Assembly (NCBI GenBank): GCA_003144015.1
Contig: QFWS01000001.1
Span: 248,001-312,000, forward strand
Direction of reading: 5' to 3'
DNA: 64,000 nucleotides
Origin: Flavobacteriaceae bacterium LYZ1037
Lineage (GTDB): Bacteria > Bacteroidota > Bacteroidia > Flavobacteriales > Flavobacteriaceae
In this document: piece after piece, positions 25,118 through 34,476 of the stretch
Numbering within the stretch: the stretch's first letter is position 1
Layout: each line of letters begins with the position of its first letter
Translations under genes and position numbers: made by a program
Notes under the pieces: model-generated
Seen by the model: only the letters and a program-made list of their open reading frames with translations
Databases searched by the model: none
What the model was told of the DNA's origin: nothing

Positions 25118-25886
25118 TTTCTATGGGCTTTAATTCCTCATCAATTATTGCTAATATTTCAGTAATTCGATTCATTAAATCCTTTTGAATGCTATGTCGT
25201 AAATCTTCTAATTGCGTTTTATTATACAAATGACCAAAAAAGGCTTTTTGTTTAAATAAGAATTTTATGGCTTCAGCTTCTTTATCAGCATCTGAATTTT
25301 GTTGCAATCCAATACGATTCCTTAACTGTGGAACAGATAATGTCAGTAATATGGGTTCAGCAATTATTTGTAACCTATGTAGGAGAAACATACTAGTTTC
25401 CTGATCTTCAAACCCAGCATTTAGAATGGAGAAATATTCTGCTAGCAATCTATTAAGTTCTCCATTTTTAATTAAATCTGAATCTCCAGTATTTATTAAA
25501 GCGTCATAAGCACCAGTAACTAATTCGGCTCTATACCAGGAAAAAGCACCATATTCTACAAACATTTTTATAGAATCGTTAATTGGCATGGGGATTTTGT
25601 CTTCATAAATAGAAATTAAAGAAATACTTCGTGACAACGCATTTTTCTGCATCATGAGGGTATGTTGAAGTCGTTTTTCGGATTCTTTAAAATCGGATTT
25701 TAAGGACTGTAAAATGACATTTTCTTGATTTGCCCTTTTGCGCTCTTCATTCCAATTATTTATTTGTAATGCAATGAGAATACCAATCACCACAAGTACA
25801 ATTTCGCCAATGGCGTATTTAAAGTATTTGGATGTTTTATTCTGTATAAGAAGATTTTGTCTAATACGACGAAAGAATTTCAGCAT
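25110..25886 (-). CDS. DUF6090 family membrane protein, copy 6 (operon-proximal)
   Basis: A 258-residue protein starting MLKFFRRIRQNL, the first gene of the array in transcription order. It has the anchor helix (YAIGEIVLVVIGIL) and a C-terminal helical domain that is unlike the others. No clear promoter was identified in the 110 bp upstream. Function unknown. Confidence 0.88.
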   Translation of the reverse strand: MLKFFRRIRQNLLIQNKTSKYFKYAIGEIVLVVIGILIALQINNWNEERKRANQENVILQSLKSDFKESEKRLQHTLMMQKNALSRSISLISIYEDKIPMPINDSIKMFVEYGAFSWYRAELVTGAYDALINTGDSDLIKNGELNRLLAEYFSILNAGFEDQETSMFLLHRLQIIAEPILLTLSVPQLRNRIGLQQNSDADKEAEAIKFLFKQKAFFGHLYNKTQLEDLRHSIQKDLMNRITEILAIIDEELKPIEND

Positions 25887-25997
25887 AAATAATGGTTGGT
25901 TTATTATTTAGGTTAAATAGAAATTTAAGGCTACAAATTCTTAGAGATTAGTAATTTACTAATTTAATTTATATTTGAAAGGTTATTTATATGAAAC

Positions 25998-26360
25998 ATG
26001 AAACCAGCAGAAGCTTATATATTAAATCAACAGGAGCCCTTTCGGTCTATCATGATGCATCTGCAAGCTGTAATAGAGTACACATTACCAGTTGTCGAAT
26101 TAAAATATAAATGGAAATTGCCTTGTTATTATATAGGGAAGAGACCCATTTGCTACATCAACCAAAGTAAAGATTATGTGGATGTGGGTTTTTGGCATTC
26201 AGCCCATTTATCTAAAAAGTTTGATAGTTATTTAGTTAGTGAAAACCGGAAAATAGTGAAATCGCTTCGCTATAAAACCTTAGAGGAAGTTGATGATGAT
26301 GTCCTTATCGCAATTCTTAAAGAAGTCAAATTGCACAAAGACAAATCCTTTTGGAAATAG
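25998..26360 (+). CDS. DUF1801 (YdhG-like) protein
   Basis: A 120-residue soluble protein. The pattern VELKYKWKLPCYYIGKRPICYI followed by VDVGFWHSAHL and a C-terminal KSLRYKTLEEVDDD is that of DUF1801/YdhG_co proteins, related to iron-sulfur chaperone frataxin-like folds. Function unknown. It is convergent with kdsA; the stops are six bases apart. Confidence 0.8.
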   Translation: MKPAEAYILNQQEPFRSIMMHLQAVIEYTLPVVELKYKWKLPCYYIGKRPICYINQSKDYVDVGFWHSAHLSKKFDSYLVSENRKIVKSLRYKTLEEVDDDVLIAILKEVKLHKDKSFWK

Positions 26361-26366
26361 TGTGTT

Positions 26367-27185
26367 TTATAAAGTGTTTACAACCTTTCTAATGGCAACC
26401 AGATTGGTTAATAAGTCTTCCAAATTATCTAAATGTAGCATGTTGGCGCCATCACTTTTTGCATTTGCTGGGTCGAAATGAGTTTCTATAAATAAGCCAT
26501 CTACATTGTTAACTACTCCAGCTCTAGCAATGGTTTCAATCATATCTGGTCTGCCTCCTGTAACACCAATACTTTGGTTTGGTTGCTGTAAAGAATGCGT
26601 AACATCTAGAACAGTAGGAGCATAGTGTCTCATGGTTGGAATGCCACGAAAATCGACTATCATATCTTGGTAGCCAAACATAGTGCCTCTGTCTGTAATC
26701 CAAACCTTTTCATTTCCAGCATCTTTTACTTTTTGTACCGCATGTTTCATGGCTTCAGGACTCATAAATTGTCCTTTTTTAAGGTTCACTACTTTTCCAG
26801 TTTGAGCAGCAGCTACAACCAAATCAGTCTGGCGTACCAAAAAAGCTGGAATTTGAAGCACATCTACATATTCGGCAGCCATAGCAGCATCGGAAATTTC
26901 GTGAATATCTGTAACAGTAGGAACATTAAAGGTGTTTGATACTTTCTGTAGAATCTTAAGTGCTTTTTCGTCACCAATGCCAGTAAAACTATCAATGCGA
27001 CTTCTGTTTGCTTTTTTAAAGCTTCCTTTAAAAATATAAGGAATTTCTAGCTTATTGGTTATGGTAATTACTTTTTCAGCGATACGCAAAGCCATGTCTT
27101 CACCTTCAATAGCACAAGGTCCAGCTAAAAGGAAAAAGTTATTAGAATTGGTGTGCTTTATTTTAGGGATTTCATTAAGATTCAT
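26367..27185 (-). CDS. kdsA: 3-deoxy-8-phosphooctulonate (KDO-8-P) synthase
   Basis: Condenses phosphoenolpyruvate with arabinose-5-phosphate to KDO-8-P for lipopolysaccharide. The 272-residue TIM barrel is standard length. Motifs include LLAGPCAIEGEDMA, KGSFKKANRSRIDSF (the phosphate-binding KANRSS-type loop), VDVLQIPAFLVRQTDL, and VTGGRPDMIETIARAG. Metal-type: an Asn (in the FKKAN region) versus Cys distinction is not resolved here. It probably has its own promoter (TATCTTTG at 27206-27213, minus) and a separate upstream gene. Supports a Gram-negative outer membrane. Confidence 0.96.
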   Translation of the reverse strand: MNLNEIPKIKHTNSNNFFLLAGPCAIEGEDMALRIAEKVITITNKLEIPYIFKGSFKKANRSRIDSFTGIGDEKALKILQKVSNTFNVPTVTDIHEISDAAMAAEYVDVLQIPAFLVRQTDLVVAAAQTGKVVNLKKGQFMSPEAMKHAVQKVKDAGNEKVWITDRGTMFGYQDMIVDFRGIPTMRHYAPTVLDVTHSLQQPNQSIGVTGGRPDMIETIARAGVVNNVDGLFIETHFDPANAKSDGANMLHLDNLEDLLTNLVAIRKVVNTL

Positions 27186-27205
27186 TTGCTTAAAATTTTA
27201 AGCCA

Positions 27206-27213
27206 CAAAGATA
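27206..27213 (-). promoter_or_regulatory. -7-type element for kdsA
   Basis: On the minus strand TATCTTTG (27213-27206) is an exact TAnnTTTG match, about 20 bp before the kdsA ATG. It overlaps the gap after the preceding gene, so kdsA may be transcribed independently. No clear -33 was found. Confidence 0.45.
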
Positions 27214-27219
27214 ATCAAT

Positions 27220-27579
27220 TTAGAATGCTTTTTTCATACTATTTCTAATCATCCAGAGAGACATGATAAAGTTTGTAAACACAAACAAGCCACCTAAAAG
27301 AATAAAACTTTTAACAGTTTCAGAAAAAGAAACAATATTAAAGATGTCTCCTAAATAAGCTAAAATCAAATAAGAGGATAAACAAACAAAAATAATTCCA
27401 AGCGAGAAATTAAGTCGTTTACTAGGTTTTACTAATTGCCATATAAATGGAATAGCAATAAGTAATATAGGGTAAGCACTAATGCCATTATTTTTATTGA
27501 CATCTGTAAACCAGTAAGCAACAGAAGCAATAAAATAAAGGTAAGGTATAAATTTTGAGTATTTACTAATCAGTTTCAT
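27220..27579 (-). CDS. Small four-helix membrane protein
   Basis: A 119-residue protein with four hydrophobic segments (about 11-25, 39-50, 58-76 and 88-108). No recognised motif. It lies 34 bp upstream of kdsA on the same strand. Function unknown. Confidence 0.6.
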   Translation of the reverse strand: MKLISKYSKFIPYLYFIASVAYWFTDVNKNNGISAYPILLIAIPFIWQLVKPSKRLNFSLGIIFVCLSSYLILAYLGDIFNIVSFSETVKSFILLGGLFVFTNFIMSLWMIRNSMKKAF

Positions 27580-27772
27580 CTTTTAAAATTTAGGGTTAAT
27601 ACCTGTTTTTATTAAGATGTAAATTGCCTATTGTGGTTAATTCCTGGCTAGTTTGGCTATTTACTATTAATCAATTATTAAACGAAAGATACTGACAGAA
27701 ATTATATTTTAATGCAACTATAACATTTACTTAACATAGTTTTAAAATGATAATAGTGTTTCATTAAGGATA

Positions 27773-28792
27773 TTAATTTTTCATTATTGTAAACTCCGTG
27801 ATATCACAATCGTTACAATACCAAACTTGAATAAAGTATATGTAGTTAATATTATCAATTATATTGGCGTTTGTTTGAGCTACACTTGTTTGTGTAAACT
27901 CAGTATGCGTGCCAGTAGGCGTGTCGGAGCCATCAATTCTGTAGATTGGTAATAAAGAATTTTCGTTGTATGTGTATTTATTGGCTCTATACAATCCAGC
28001 AAAAGTAGTATTGTGAACGCCAGTACTGCCAGTTGTATTATTGTCCTTTAATAATGCCTTGATGCCTGAAAGAATGGTGCCATCTGGAAATTGAATACCT
28101 TTTCGTAATCGAGTGTAATCTGTAAATGTTTTAACAGTAGACAATTCAAACCTATTGAATGTTATTGTTTGAGGAATAGTTTCTGTAATGACTTTACCAG
28201 TTGCATCTACTTTAAGTGCCCCATTATTATTACCTGCATATTGAGGTAGATATACCTCTCCATCTTTTATTTCTAAAACACTACCAGTTATTCCAGTTTC
28301 AGTGATTCTTAGTTTGTCTCCTGAAGAACTATAATTTAAATCAAATTTCGTACTAGTTCCATCTTTGAGAATAAGTCTGTTTGCTGAAGATGCTGTGCCT
28401 GAAAAATTAGCATAATCAGAATGTAATGCATAAGGTGCTGACATGAATTCTGTGGTTCCCATATCAACAAAACCCGAACCAGTATCTACCTGAACATTTA
28501 GATAGTGCTCAAATCTTTCCCATTGAATATCACTAAAAACATCACTTGTAGTTCCTTGACCTATATTTAATATTACGAGTCCGTTAGCGTCTGTATTAGT
28601 GGTATGTGTTTCGCTATATACTAAGTTTTGACTTGTAGATGCAAGGATGTTAAACTGAACATCAACACTTGTATTAACCAAGACATTTCCAAGATTGTCT
28701 TTTATTATTGCCTTATAATTTATTCCGTCGGTTTGCGTAAATACATTCGTTAAAGTGAATAGAGTTATTAGAAGTAGAAATTTAAATTTCAT
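27773..28792 (-). CDS. Secreted protein of unknown function
   Basis: A 339-residue protein with a signal peptide (MKFKFLLLITLFTL, cleavage near residue 19). The N-terminal part (INYKAIIKDNLGNVLVNTSVDVQFNIL, ETHTTNTDANGLVILNIGQG, EFMSAPYALHS) resembles the repeat-like N-terminal domain seen in many flavobacterial secreted proteins. The C-terminal about 80 residues contain RANKYTYNENSLLPIYRIDG and two Cys (YCNDC). A tail-fibre or cell-surface type is possible but I do not assign a function. No sorting domain is seen. It is divergent from typA. Confidence 0.6.
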   Translation of the reverse strand: MKFKFLLLITLFTLTNVFTQTDGINYKAIIKDNLGNVLVNTSVDVQFNILASTSQNLVYSETHTTNTDANGLVILNIGQGTTSDVFSDIQWERFEHYLNVQVDTGSGFVDMGTTEFMSAPYALHSDYANFSGTASSANRLILKDGTSTKFDLNYSSSGDKLRITETGITGSVLEIKDGEVYLPQYAGNNNGALKVDATGKVITETIPQTITFNRFELSTVKTFTDYTRLRKGIQFPDGTILSGIKALLKDNNTTGSTGVHNTTFAGLYRANKYTYNENSLLPIYRIDGSDTPTGTHTEFTQTSVAQTNANIIDNINYIYFIQVWYCNDCDITEFTIMKN

Positions 28793-28923
28793 GTTTAAAA
28801 TTTTTTAATTGTTTTGTAAATTTAGTATAAATTTTTAATTATCAGCATTTTATAAAAAACAAAGAGTCTCAATTAGATATGAAATCTTGTCGATTATCAT
28901 ATACAACCTATTAAAATAAAACG

Positions 28924-28931
28924 TAACTTTG
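28924..28931 (+). promoter_or_regulatory. -7 promoter element for typA
   Basis: TAACTTTG matches TAnnTTTG, 23 bp upstream of the typA ATG. Confidence 0.5.
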
Positions 28932-28954
28932 CACGCTCAAAATAAAGCACCTAT

Positions 28955-30754
28955 ATGGCTAATATTAAAAACATTGCAATTATTGCACACGTCGATCATG
29001 GTAAAACAACCTTGGTAGATAAAATTATGTATCACTGTCAACTATTTAGAGAAAACCAAAATACTGGTGATTTAATTCTAGATAACAACGATTTAGAACG
29101 TGAAAGAGGTATTACAATTACTTCTAAAAACGTATCTGTAGTTTATAAAGACACAAAAATAAATATTATTGATACTCCTGGTCACGCCGATTTTGGTGGA
29201 GAAGTAGAGCGTGTATTAAATATGGCTGATGGTGTATTGCTATTGGTTGATGCTTTTGAAGGACCTATGCCTCAAACGCGTTTTGTATTACAAAAAGCAA
29301 TTGATTTAGGTTTAAAACCATGTGTGGTTATAAATAAAGTGGATAAAGAAAACTGTACACCTGATGAAGTACATGAAAAAGTTTTCGATTTAATGTTTGA
29401 ATTAGGTGCTGAAGAATGGCAACTAGATTTTCCAACGGTTTATGGTTCTGCAAAGAACAACTGGATGAGTGATGATTGGAAAGATGAAACAGAAAATATT
29501 GAACCATTATTAGATATGGTTATTGAACATATTCCAGCTCCTAAAATTCCTGAAGGAAATACGCAAATGTTAATTACATCTTTAGACTTTTCGTCTTTTA
29601 CAGGTCGTATTGCCATTGGACGTTTAACTCGTGGAGCTTTAAAAGTAGGACAAAACATTTCTTTAGTAAAAAGAGATGGTAAAATTGTAAAAAATAAAAT
29701 TAAAGAACTTCATATTTTTGAAGGGGTAGGTCGTTTAAAGGTTGATGAAGTTCAAACTGGTGATATTTGTGCGATTGTTGGACTAGAAGGATTTGAAATT
29801 GGAGATACAGTTGCCGATTTTGAAAACCCAGAAGGGCTTAAGACCATCGCAATTGACGAACCAACAATGAGTATGTTGTTTACAATTAACGATTCGCCTT
29901 TCTTTGGAAAAGATGGAAAGTTTGTAACATCTAGACATATCAAAGATCGTTTAACAAAAGAACTAGAGAAAAATCTAGCTTTACGTGTTAATGAAACTGA
30001 TAGTGCTGATAAATTTATTGTTTTTGGACGTGGTGTTTTACACTTGTCGGTTTTAATTGAAACCATGCGTCGTGAAGGTTACGAGCTTCAAATAGGTCAA
30101 CCACAAGTAATCATTAAAGAAATTGATGGTGTAAAATGTGAGCCAGTGGAAGAAATGACAATTGATTTACCTGAAACGGTTTCTGGTAAAGCCATCGAAA
30201 TGGTAACAATGCGTAAAGGTGAAATGTTAAGCATGGAAGCTAAAGGAGATAGAATGGTGTGTCAATTTATGGTGCCTTCTAGAGGGATTATAGGTTTACG
30301 TAACCAGTTATTAACAGCTACTGCAGGTGAGGCTATTATGGCTCATAGGTTTAAAGAATACCAACCTTTAAAAGGTGGTATCCCAGAGCGTCAAAATGGT
30401 TCTTTAGTATCTATGGAAAAAGGACAAGCTATTCCTTATTCTATCGATAAATTACAAGATAGAGGGAAGTTTTTTGTAGATCCAGGTGAAGATATTTACG
30501 AAGGTCAGGTTATTGGTGAAAACTCTCGTGGAGACGATATGGCAGTAAACGTAACCAAAACAAAAAAATTGAGTAACGTACGTAGTTCTGGAGCAGATGA
30601 TAAAGCAAAAATTGTACCTGCTATTAAGTTCTCTTTAGAAGAAGCTTTAGAATATATTCAAAAAGATGAGTATGTTGAGGTTACTCCAAATTTCTTGCGT
30701 TTGCGTAAAATATACTTAACTGAAGTGGAGCGTAAAAGAAATAAAAGTATTTAA
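28955..30754 (+). CDS. typA: Ribosome-associated GTPase TypA/BipA
   Basis: A translational GTPase of 599 residues, normal length, binding ribosomes and affecting stress and cold adaptation. G1 AHVDHGKTTLV at about residue 9, G2 region RGITI, G3 DTPGHADFGGE, and G4 NKVDK are intact. The C-terminal domain with VPSRGIIGLRNQLLTATAG is characteristic of BipA. A 3' terminator follows at 30780-30813. Confidence 0.97.
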   Translation: MANIKNIAIIAHVDHGKTTLVDKIMYHCQLFRENQNTGDLILDNNDLERERGITITSKNVSVVYKDTKINIIDTPGHADFGGEVERVLNMADGVLLLVDAFEGPMPQTRFVLQKAIDLGLKPCVVINKVDKENCTPDEVHEKVFDLMFELGAEEWQLDFPTVYGSAKNNWMSDDWKDETENIEPLLDMVIEHIPAPKIPEGNTQMLITSLDFSSFTGRIAIGRLTRGALKVGQNISLVKRDGKIVKNKIKELHIFEGVGRLKVDEVQTGDICAIVGLEGFEIGDTVADFENPEGLKTIAIDEPTMSMLFTINDSPFFGKDGKFVTSRHIKDRLTKELEKNLALRVNETDSADKFIVFGRGVLHLSVLIETMRREGYELQIGQPQVIIKEIDGVKCEPVEEMTIDLPETVSGKAIEMVTMRKGEMLSMEAKGDRMVCQFMVPSRGIIGLRNQLLTATAGEAIMAHRFKEYQPLKGGIPERQNGSLVSMEKGQAIPYSIDKLQDRGKFFVDPGEDIYEGQVIGENSRGDDMAVNVTKTKKLSNVRSSGADDKAKIVPAIKFSLEEALEYIQKDEYVEVTPNFLRLRKIYLTEVERKRNKSI

Positions 30755-30779
30755 TTATTGTAATTAAACGAATATTTTA

Positions 30780-30813
30780 AAAGAGGAATCCTATTTTTGG
30801 ATTCCTCTTTTTT
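30780..30813 (+). terminator. Intrinsic terminator after typA
   Basis: AAGAGGAATCC, TATTTTT loop, GGATTCCTCTT with six T's following. It is a strong perfect-stem terminator 26 bp after the typA stop. Confidence 0.92.
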
Positions 30814-30836
30814 AATTTTAAAACAATGTAATAATT

Positions 30837-31391
30837 ATGAAATTTTTAGATAGGTTTTTAAGAGATTGGCGTATTCAAAAGTGTATGCCATTTGTTAGAA
30901 CCAACGATAAAGTTTTAGATATAGGTTGTTTTGATGGTCATCTTTTTGAAAAATTAAAATTTAAGTCAATTCAAAATAGTATCGGATTAGATCCATTATT
31001 AACTGAAATAATAGAAAAGGATAACTATACTTTAATTCCTGGTGTGTTTCCAGACAATCTACCAGCAAATAAGAAATTTAATTGCATCATCATGCTTGCA
31101 GTTATTGAACATATCCCTAGAGAAACCCAAAAGCAGATCAACGAAGATTTTTATAAAGTGTTAGAAAAAGAAGGCAGAGTAATTATTACAGTACCTTCTC
31201 CATTTGTAGACCACATATTATGGATTCTAGCAAAACTGCGTTTAATCGATGGTATGTCGTTAGATGAGCATTATGGATTTAAAATTGAAGAACTACCTCA
31301 ATTATTTGAGTCTCATAAATACAAACTAGTAAAACAAAAAAAATTTCAACTGGGATTGAATAATTTATTTGTTTTTGAAAAATTAAGCTAA
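30837..31391 (+). CDS. Class I SAM-dependent methyltransferase
   Basis: A 184-residue methyltransferase. SAM motif I is VLDIGCFDGHLFEKL near residues 26-40, with an acidic residue in GLDPL after beta-2 and a post-I IIMLAVIEHIP. Typical of small type 11 methyltransferases. It begins the glycan-associated region and may methylate a sugar or lipid precursor; substrate unknown. Confidence 0.82.
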   Translation: MKFLDRFLRDWRIQKCMPFVRTNDKVLDIGCFDGHLFEKLKFKSIQNSIGLDPLLTEIIEKDNYTLIPGVFPDNLPANKKFNCIIMLAVIEHIPRETQKQINEDFYKVLEKEGRVIITVPSPFVDHILWILAKLRLIDGMSLDEHYGFKIEELPQLFESHKYKLVKQKKFQLGLNNLFVFEKLS

Positions 31392-31414
31392 TTTTTAAAT
31401 ATCAATATTAGATT

Positions 31415-31660
31415 ATGGAATTATTCGGAATTACAGTAACAGAGTATGTTGGTTATTTTGCATCTTTAATGGTGCTTTTATCATTTACAATGAAGGATGT
31501 TAAAAAACTGCGTTTAGTAAATATAACAGGATGTATATTGTTTATAATTTATGGATATTTAATGCCAACTTTCAGAATAGGATTACCAATTATAATAGCA
31601 AATGCAGCCATTGCAATTGTAAATAGTTACTATCTTTTTAAAATAAAAAAAACGGCTTAA
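31415..31660 (+). CDS. Small YgjV/SemiSWEET-like membrane protein
   Basis: An 81-residue protein with three hydrophobic segments and the motif GYFASLMVLLSFTMKDVKKLR...GCILFIIYGYLMPT. This matches the YgjV-type (Imp-YgjV) small membrane family, loosely like a half SWEET transporter. The match is by pattern only. It is 23 bp downstream of the methyltransferase and convergent with the GT2 gene, sharing four bases at the stops. Confidence 0.6.
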   Translation: MELFGITVTEYVGYFASLMVLLSFTMKDVKKLRLVNITGCILFIIYGYLMPTFRIGLPIIIANAAIAIVNSYYLFKIKKTA

Positions 31661-32814
31661 GTTTTATTTTTCAATCCTAAAATGCTAAAAAACAAACTAA
31701 AGAATATAATTTGCATCCCTAAAAGTAATGTAAATACGGCAGGGATTACAATTCTTAATGTTTCTGAAGGGTTTAGTTCTCCAAAATTTGAATGCTTCCA
31801 TATGTTGAGTCCAAAATAGCTTAATATAATGCCAAGAATAAGAAACAATATCCCAACTATTAAACCAGTTTCTAAGTTTAAAAATTTAAACAATTTATTG
31901 TAACGATTGCTTTTTGGGAGTAACTTGTTTTCTACAGCATAAATTTTAGTAAGTGCATAAAACACTATAAATTGGAAACCAATAAGCACCAAACTAGATG
32001 TGTAAAGTAACGTATGAATATCTAATTGAATCGAATTAATAACAACTGGTTGACTAATAATTATTATTGAAGTAATAAACCCTAGTAATATTAAAAAAAC
32101 ACCAGGTATTAAAAATAACCATTGCGGACTATATAATAATAAAAATCTTAAATGCCTCCAGCCATCTCTCCAGGTATTTAAATGAGGATCCCTCGTTCTA
32201 CCATCTGGTTTTAAGGTTGTTGGAACCTCGGTTATAGTTAAGCCATTGAGTTTAGATTTTACAATCATTTCGGATGCAAACTCCATTCCAGTGGTTTTTA
32301 AATCCATCTTATAATATGCTTCTCTACTAAACCCTCTTAATCCACAATGAAAATCACCAATATCTATTTTGTAAAACAAACGCCCTAAAAAGGACAATAC
32401 AGGATTTCCTAAATATTTGTGTAAAAATGGCATAGCACCTTTAGCAACACCACCTTTAAAACGATTTCCCATCACCAAATCATTTCCAGCTCTAAGTTCT
32501 TTTAAAAAAGGGGAAAGTGCTTCAAAATTATAGCTATCATCAGCATCCGCCATAATAATATATGCTCCAGATGCAGCTTCAATACCTCCTCTTAATGCAC
32601 TGCCATAGCCTTTTTCTTTTACAGGAATAACTTTAGCATTCAAGTTTTTTGCAATGTCTTGTGAGCCGTCTGTACTGCCATTGTCAGCAATTATAATTTC
32701 ACCCTCAACGTTATTGGTCTCTAAAAAACGTGTTGCTTTTATAATACAAATGGCTAAAGTTTCTGCTTCGTTTAAGCATGGCATAACGATAGATAATTCA
32801 AGCTTTTTTTCCAT
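31657..32814 (-). CDS. Membrane-bound GT2 glycosyltransferase, DPM1-like
   Basis: A 385-residue family 2 glycosyltransferase. The N-terminal GT-A domain has MPCLNEAETLA, IADNGSTDGS and the MADADDSY DxD-type motif at about residues 95-105. C-terminal sequence has several membrane helices (from about residue 230 on). Dolichol/undecaprenyl-phosphate mannosyltransferase-like enzymes have this layout, so it may make a lipid-linked sugar donor. It overlaps the upstream membrane protein gene by 17 bp, forming an operon. Confidence 0.85.
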   Translation of the reverse strand: MEKKLELSIVMPCLNEAETLAICIIKATRFLETNNVEGEIIIADNGSTDGSQDIAKNLNAKVIPVKEKGYGSALRGGIEAASGAYIIMADADDSYNFEALSPFLKELRAGNDLVMGNRFKGGVAKGAMPFLHKYLGNPVLSFLGRLFYKIDIGDFHCGLRGFSREAYYKMDLKTTGMEFASEMIVKSKLNGLTITEVPTTLKPDGRTRDPHLNTWRDGWRHLRFLLLYSPQWLFLIPGVFLILLGFITSIIIISQPVVINSIQLDIHTLLYTSSLVLIGFQFIVFYALTKIYAVENKLLPKSNRYNKLFKFLNLETGLIVGILFLILGIILSYFGLNIWKHSNFGELNPSETLRIVIPAVFTLLLGMQIIFFSLFFSILGLKNKT

Positions 32815-34075
32815 GCTTTATTAATTTAAATATGAGAACAATTATTATGAAAAATAAGAAATAATTATAAAATAGATATCTTATAATAGAGTGACTTGCA
32901 AAAGCAACAATCATGGCATTAGATAGTATTAAAGAAGCTAAAAAGAATAGATATACATACAATTTATTATCTGAGAGGATGCTTTTTATACAACTAAAAA
33001 AGAAAACAAAAACGATAAAAAACAACAAGAATTCCGATTTAAAACTATGAGTTAAATTGCTGTAATAAAGCTTTATCCAGTTTTTAAAATTGTTCTTTAC
33101 AAGTATGGGATATATGTTTTTGCTAGTTTTTTCTATTGCAATTCTAGCATCTACAATGTTGTAACCCTTGTCTAAATAGTATTGAGTACCTCTATCATGC
33201 AAGGTGTAATTACATAATTTTGAGACGTTATTATGAAAATGTTTATAATCTTCCTTTGGGGTTGCTCTATTTTTACTAGATAATAACCAATTGTTTTCAG
33301 TTAAAAACGCATGACAATCTTTAAAAATTTCTTTATCGTCATCGGTTACGATAAATTGAATGTCTGAAGCTTTACTAACATATAATGCAGCACCTGAAGC
33401 ACTAATAAAGGAAAAAGGTGTTGAAACAAATTTGCCATCTTTTAATATATGATAGCTTTTATCCATTACTGTTGTAATAAAAGGAATAAGTAATAGCAAT
33501 ACGAATTTTTTTAAATGTATGATTTTAAAAACTGAAGCCTTGTTTTTTAAAATATACATGACTGCCACTATAATGGGAAGGATGATAAATTGCCCTCGCG
33601 TTAGTGTTAATAGGACATAACTTATAAGAAGAAGTATAAATGACTTTCTATGATTTCTATTTAAGAAATCAAGTGCAAATGTTAAAAAAAACAAGTAAAA
33701 CGGATAACTTAATCCTTCAGAACAAATATTATTTGCAATATATAATGGCCCAAAAAAAGGGAATAATAAGATAATTACAATTAAGACCTTTGAAAGATAA
33801 TTTAGTTGAAAGACTTCGGTGAATTTTTTAGCTGTAAAATGCACAGCCACTAGCCCAAGCAATAATTGAATTCCAACAGTAACCAAATCGAAATAATCTT
33901 GAAATACAAATTTTAAGAAATTTGTAAAAATAGGATAAACAGGATATCTATAAATTGCTGCATTTAAATAGCTGGCTGTGTCAGGAGTATAGATAGCATC
34001 TTGAAAAATTAGAAATATGAAACTAAAGAAGTACATTCCATAAACAACAATGTCCTTAAGTTTAATGTCTTTCAA
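32798..34075 (-). CDS. Polytopic membrane protein, possible GT-C glycosyltransferase
   Basis: A 425-residue protein with about ten or eleven membrane helices and a large hydrophilic loop around residues 210-320. The early loop after the first helix contains DAIYTPDTASYLNAA, resembling the acidic first-loop signature of GT-C (PMT/ArnT-like) transferases. It overlaps the adjacent DPM1-like gene, whose product could supply its lipid-linked donor. This functional pairing is inference; no family was firmly recognised. Confidence 0.6.
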   Translation of the reverse strand: MKDIKLKDIVVYGMYFFSFIFLIFQDAIYTPDTASYLNAAIYRYPVYPIFTNFLKFVFQDYFDLVTVGIQLLLGLVAVHFTAKKFTEVFQLNYLSKVLIVIILLFPFFGPLYIANNICSEGLSYPFYLFFLTFALDFLNRNHRKSFILLLISYVLLTLTRGQFIILPIIVAVMYILKNKASVFKIIHLKKFVLLLLIPFITTVMDKSYHILKDGKFVSTPFSFISASGAALYVSKASDIQFIVTDDDKEIFKDCHAFLTENNWLLSSKNRATPKEDYKHFHNNVSKLCNYTLHDRGTQYYLDKGYNIVDARIAIEKTSKNIYPILVKNNFKNWIKLYYSNLTHSFKSEFLLFFIVFVFFFSCIKSILSDNKLYVYLFFLASLILSNAMIVAFASHSIIRYLFYNYFLFFIIIVLIFKLIKHGKKA

Positions 34076-34266
34076 TTTTAATTGGATTTATTTTTCACAA
34101 AATAAATGAATAATTATTAATATTAGGTATTTATTAAAACTTCTTAAAAAATAGCTGGTTAGTAAACATTTGTGTTTTAATTTCATTTAAGGCTTGACTA
34201 TTAGAAACCTATTATTTTTTACTTATAAAAAGAAATTAAGTTTACTATATTTACAAAAATTTCAAT

Positions 34267-34476
34267 ATGACCTTTCTTTATTTCGATCCAGCAATGGGAG
34301 CCATGATTGTTCAAGCTATTGTAGCTGCAATAGCAGGCGTTTTGTTGTTTTCTAAAAATTTACTTTTAAAAGTAAAGGTGTTTTTAGGAATAGTAAAGCC
34401 CAAAGAAGAAGACTTATTTGACGATATAGATATAGAGAAGTCTGAAATAGAAAAGAAAGATTCTAGTGACTCATAA
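34267..34476 (+). CDS. Small membrane protein of polysaccharide loci
   Basis: A 69-residue protein. FLYFDPAMGAMIVQAIVAAIAGVLLFSKNL, a hydrophobic N-terminal part followed by an acidic tail (EEDLFDDIDIEKSEIEKKD). Small proteins with a DPGTGAMIVQA-type start are seen near polysaccharide biosynthesis genes; here it has DPAMGAM. It overlaps the next gene by 11 bp, so they are coupled. Confidence 0.6.
   Translation: MTFLYFDPAMGAMIVQAIVAAIAGVLLFSKNLLLKVKVFLGIVKPKEEDLFDDIDIEKSEIEKKDSSDS

Noticed and set aside
26625-26939. 104-codon ORF antisense to kdsA
   Set aside because: Shadow of the kdsA coding sequence; no promoter or conserved feature.
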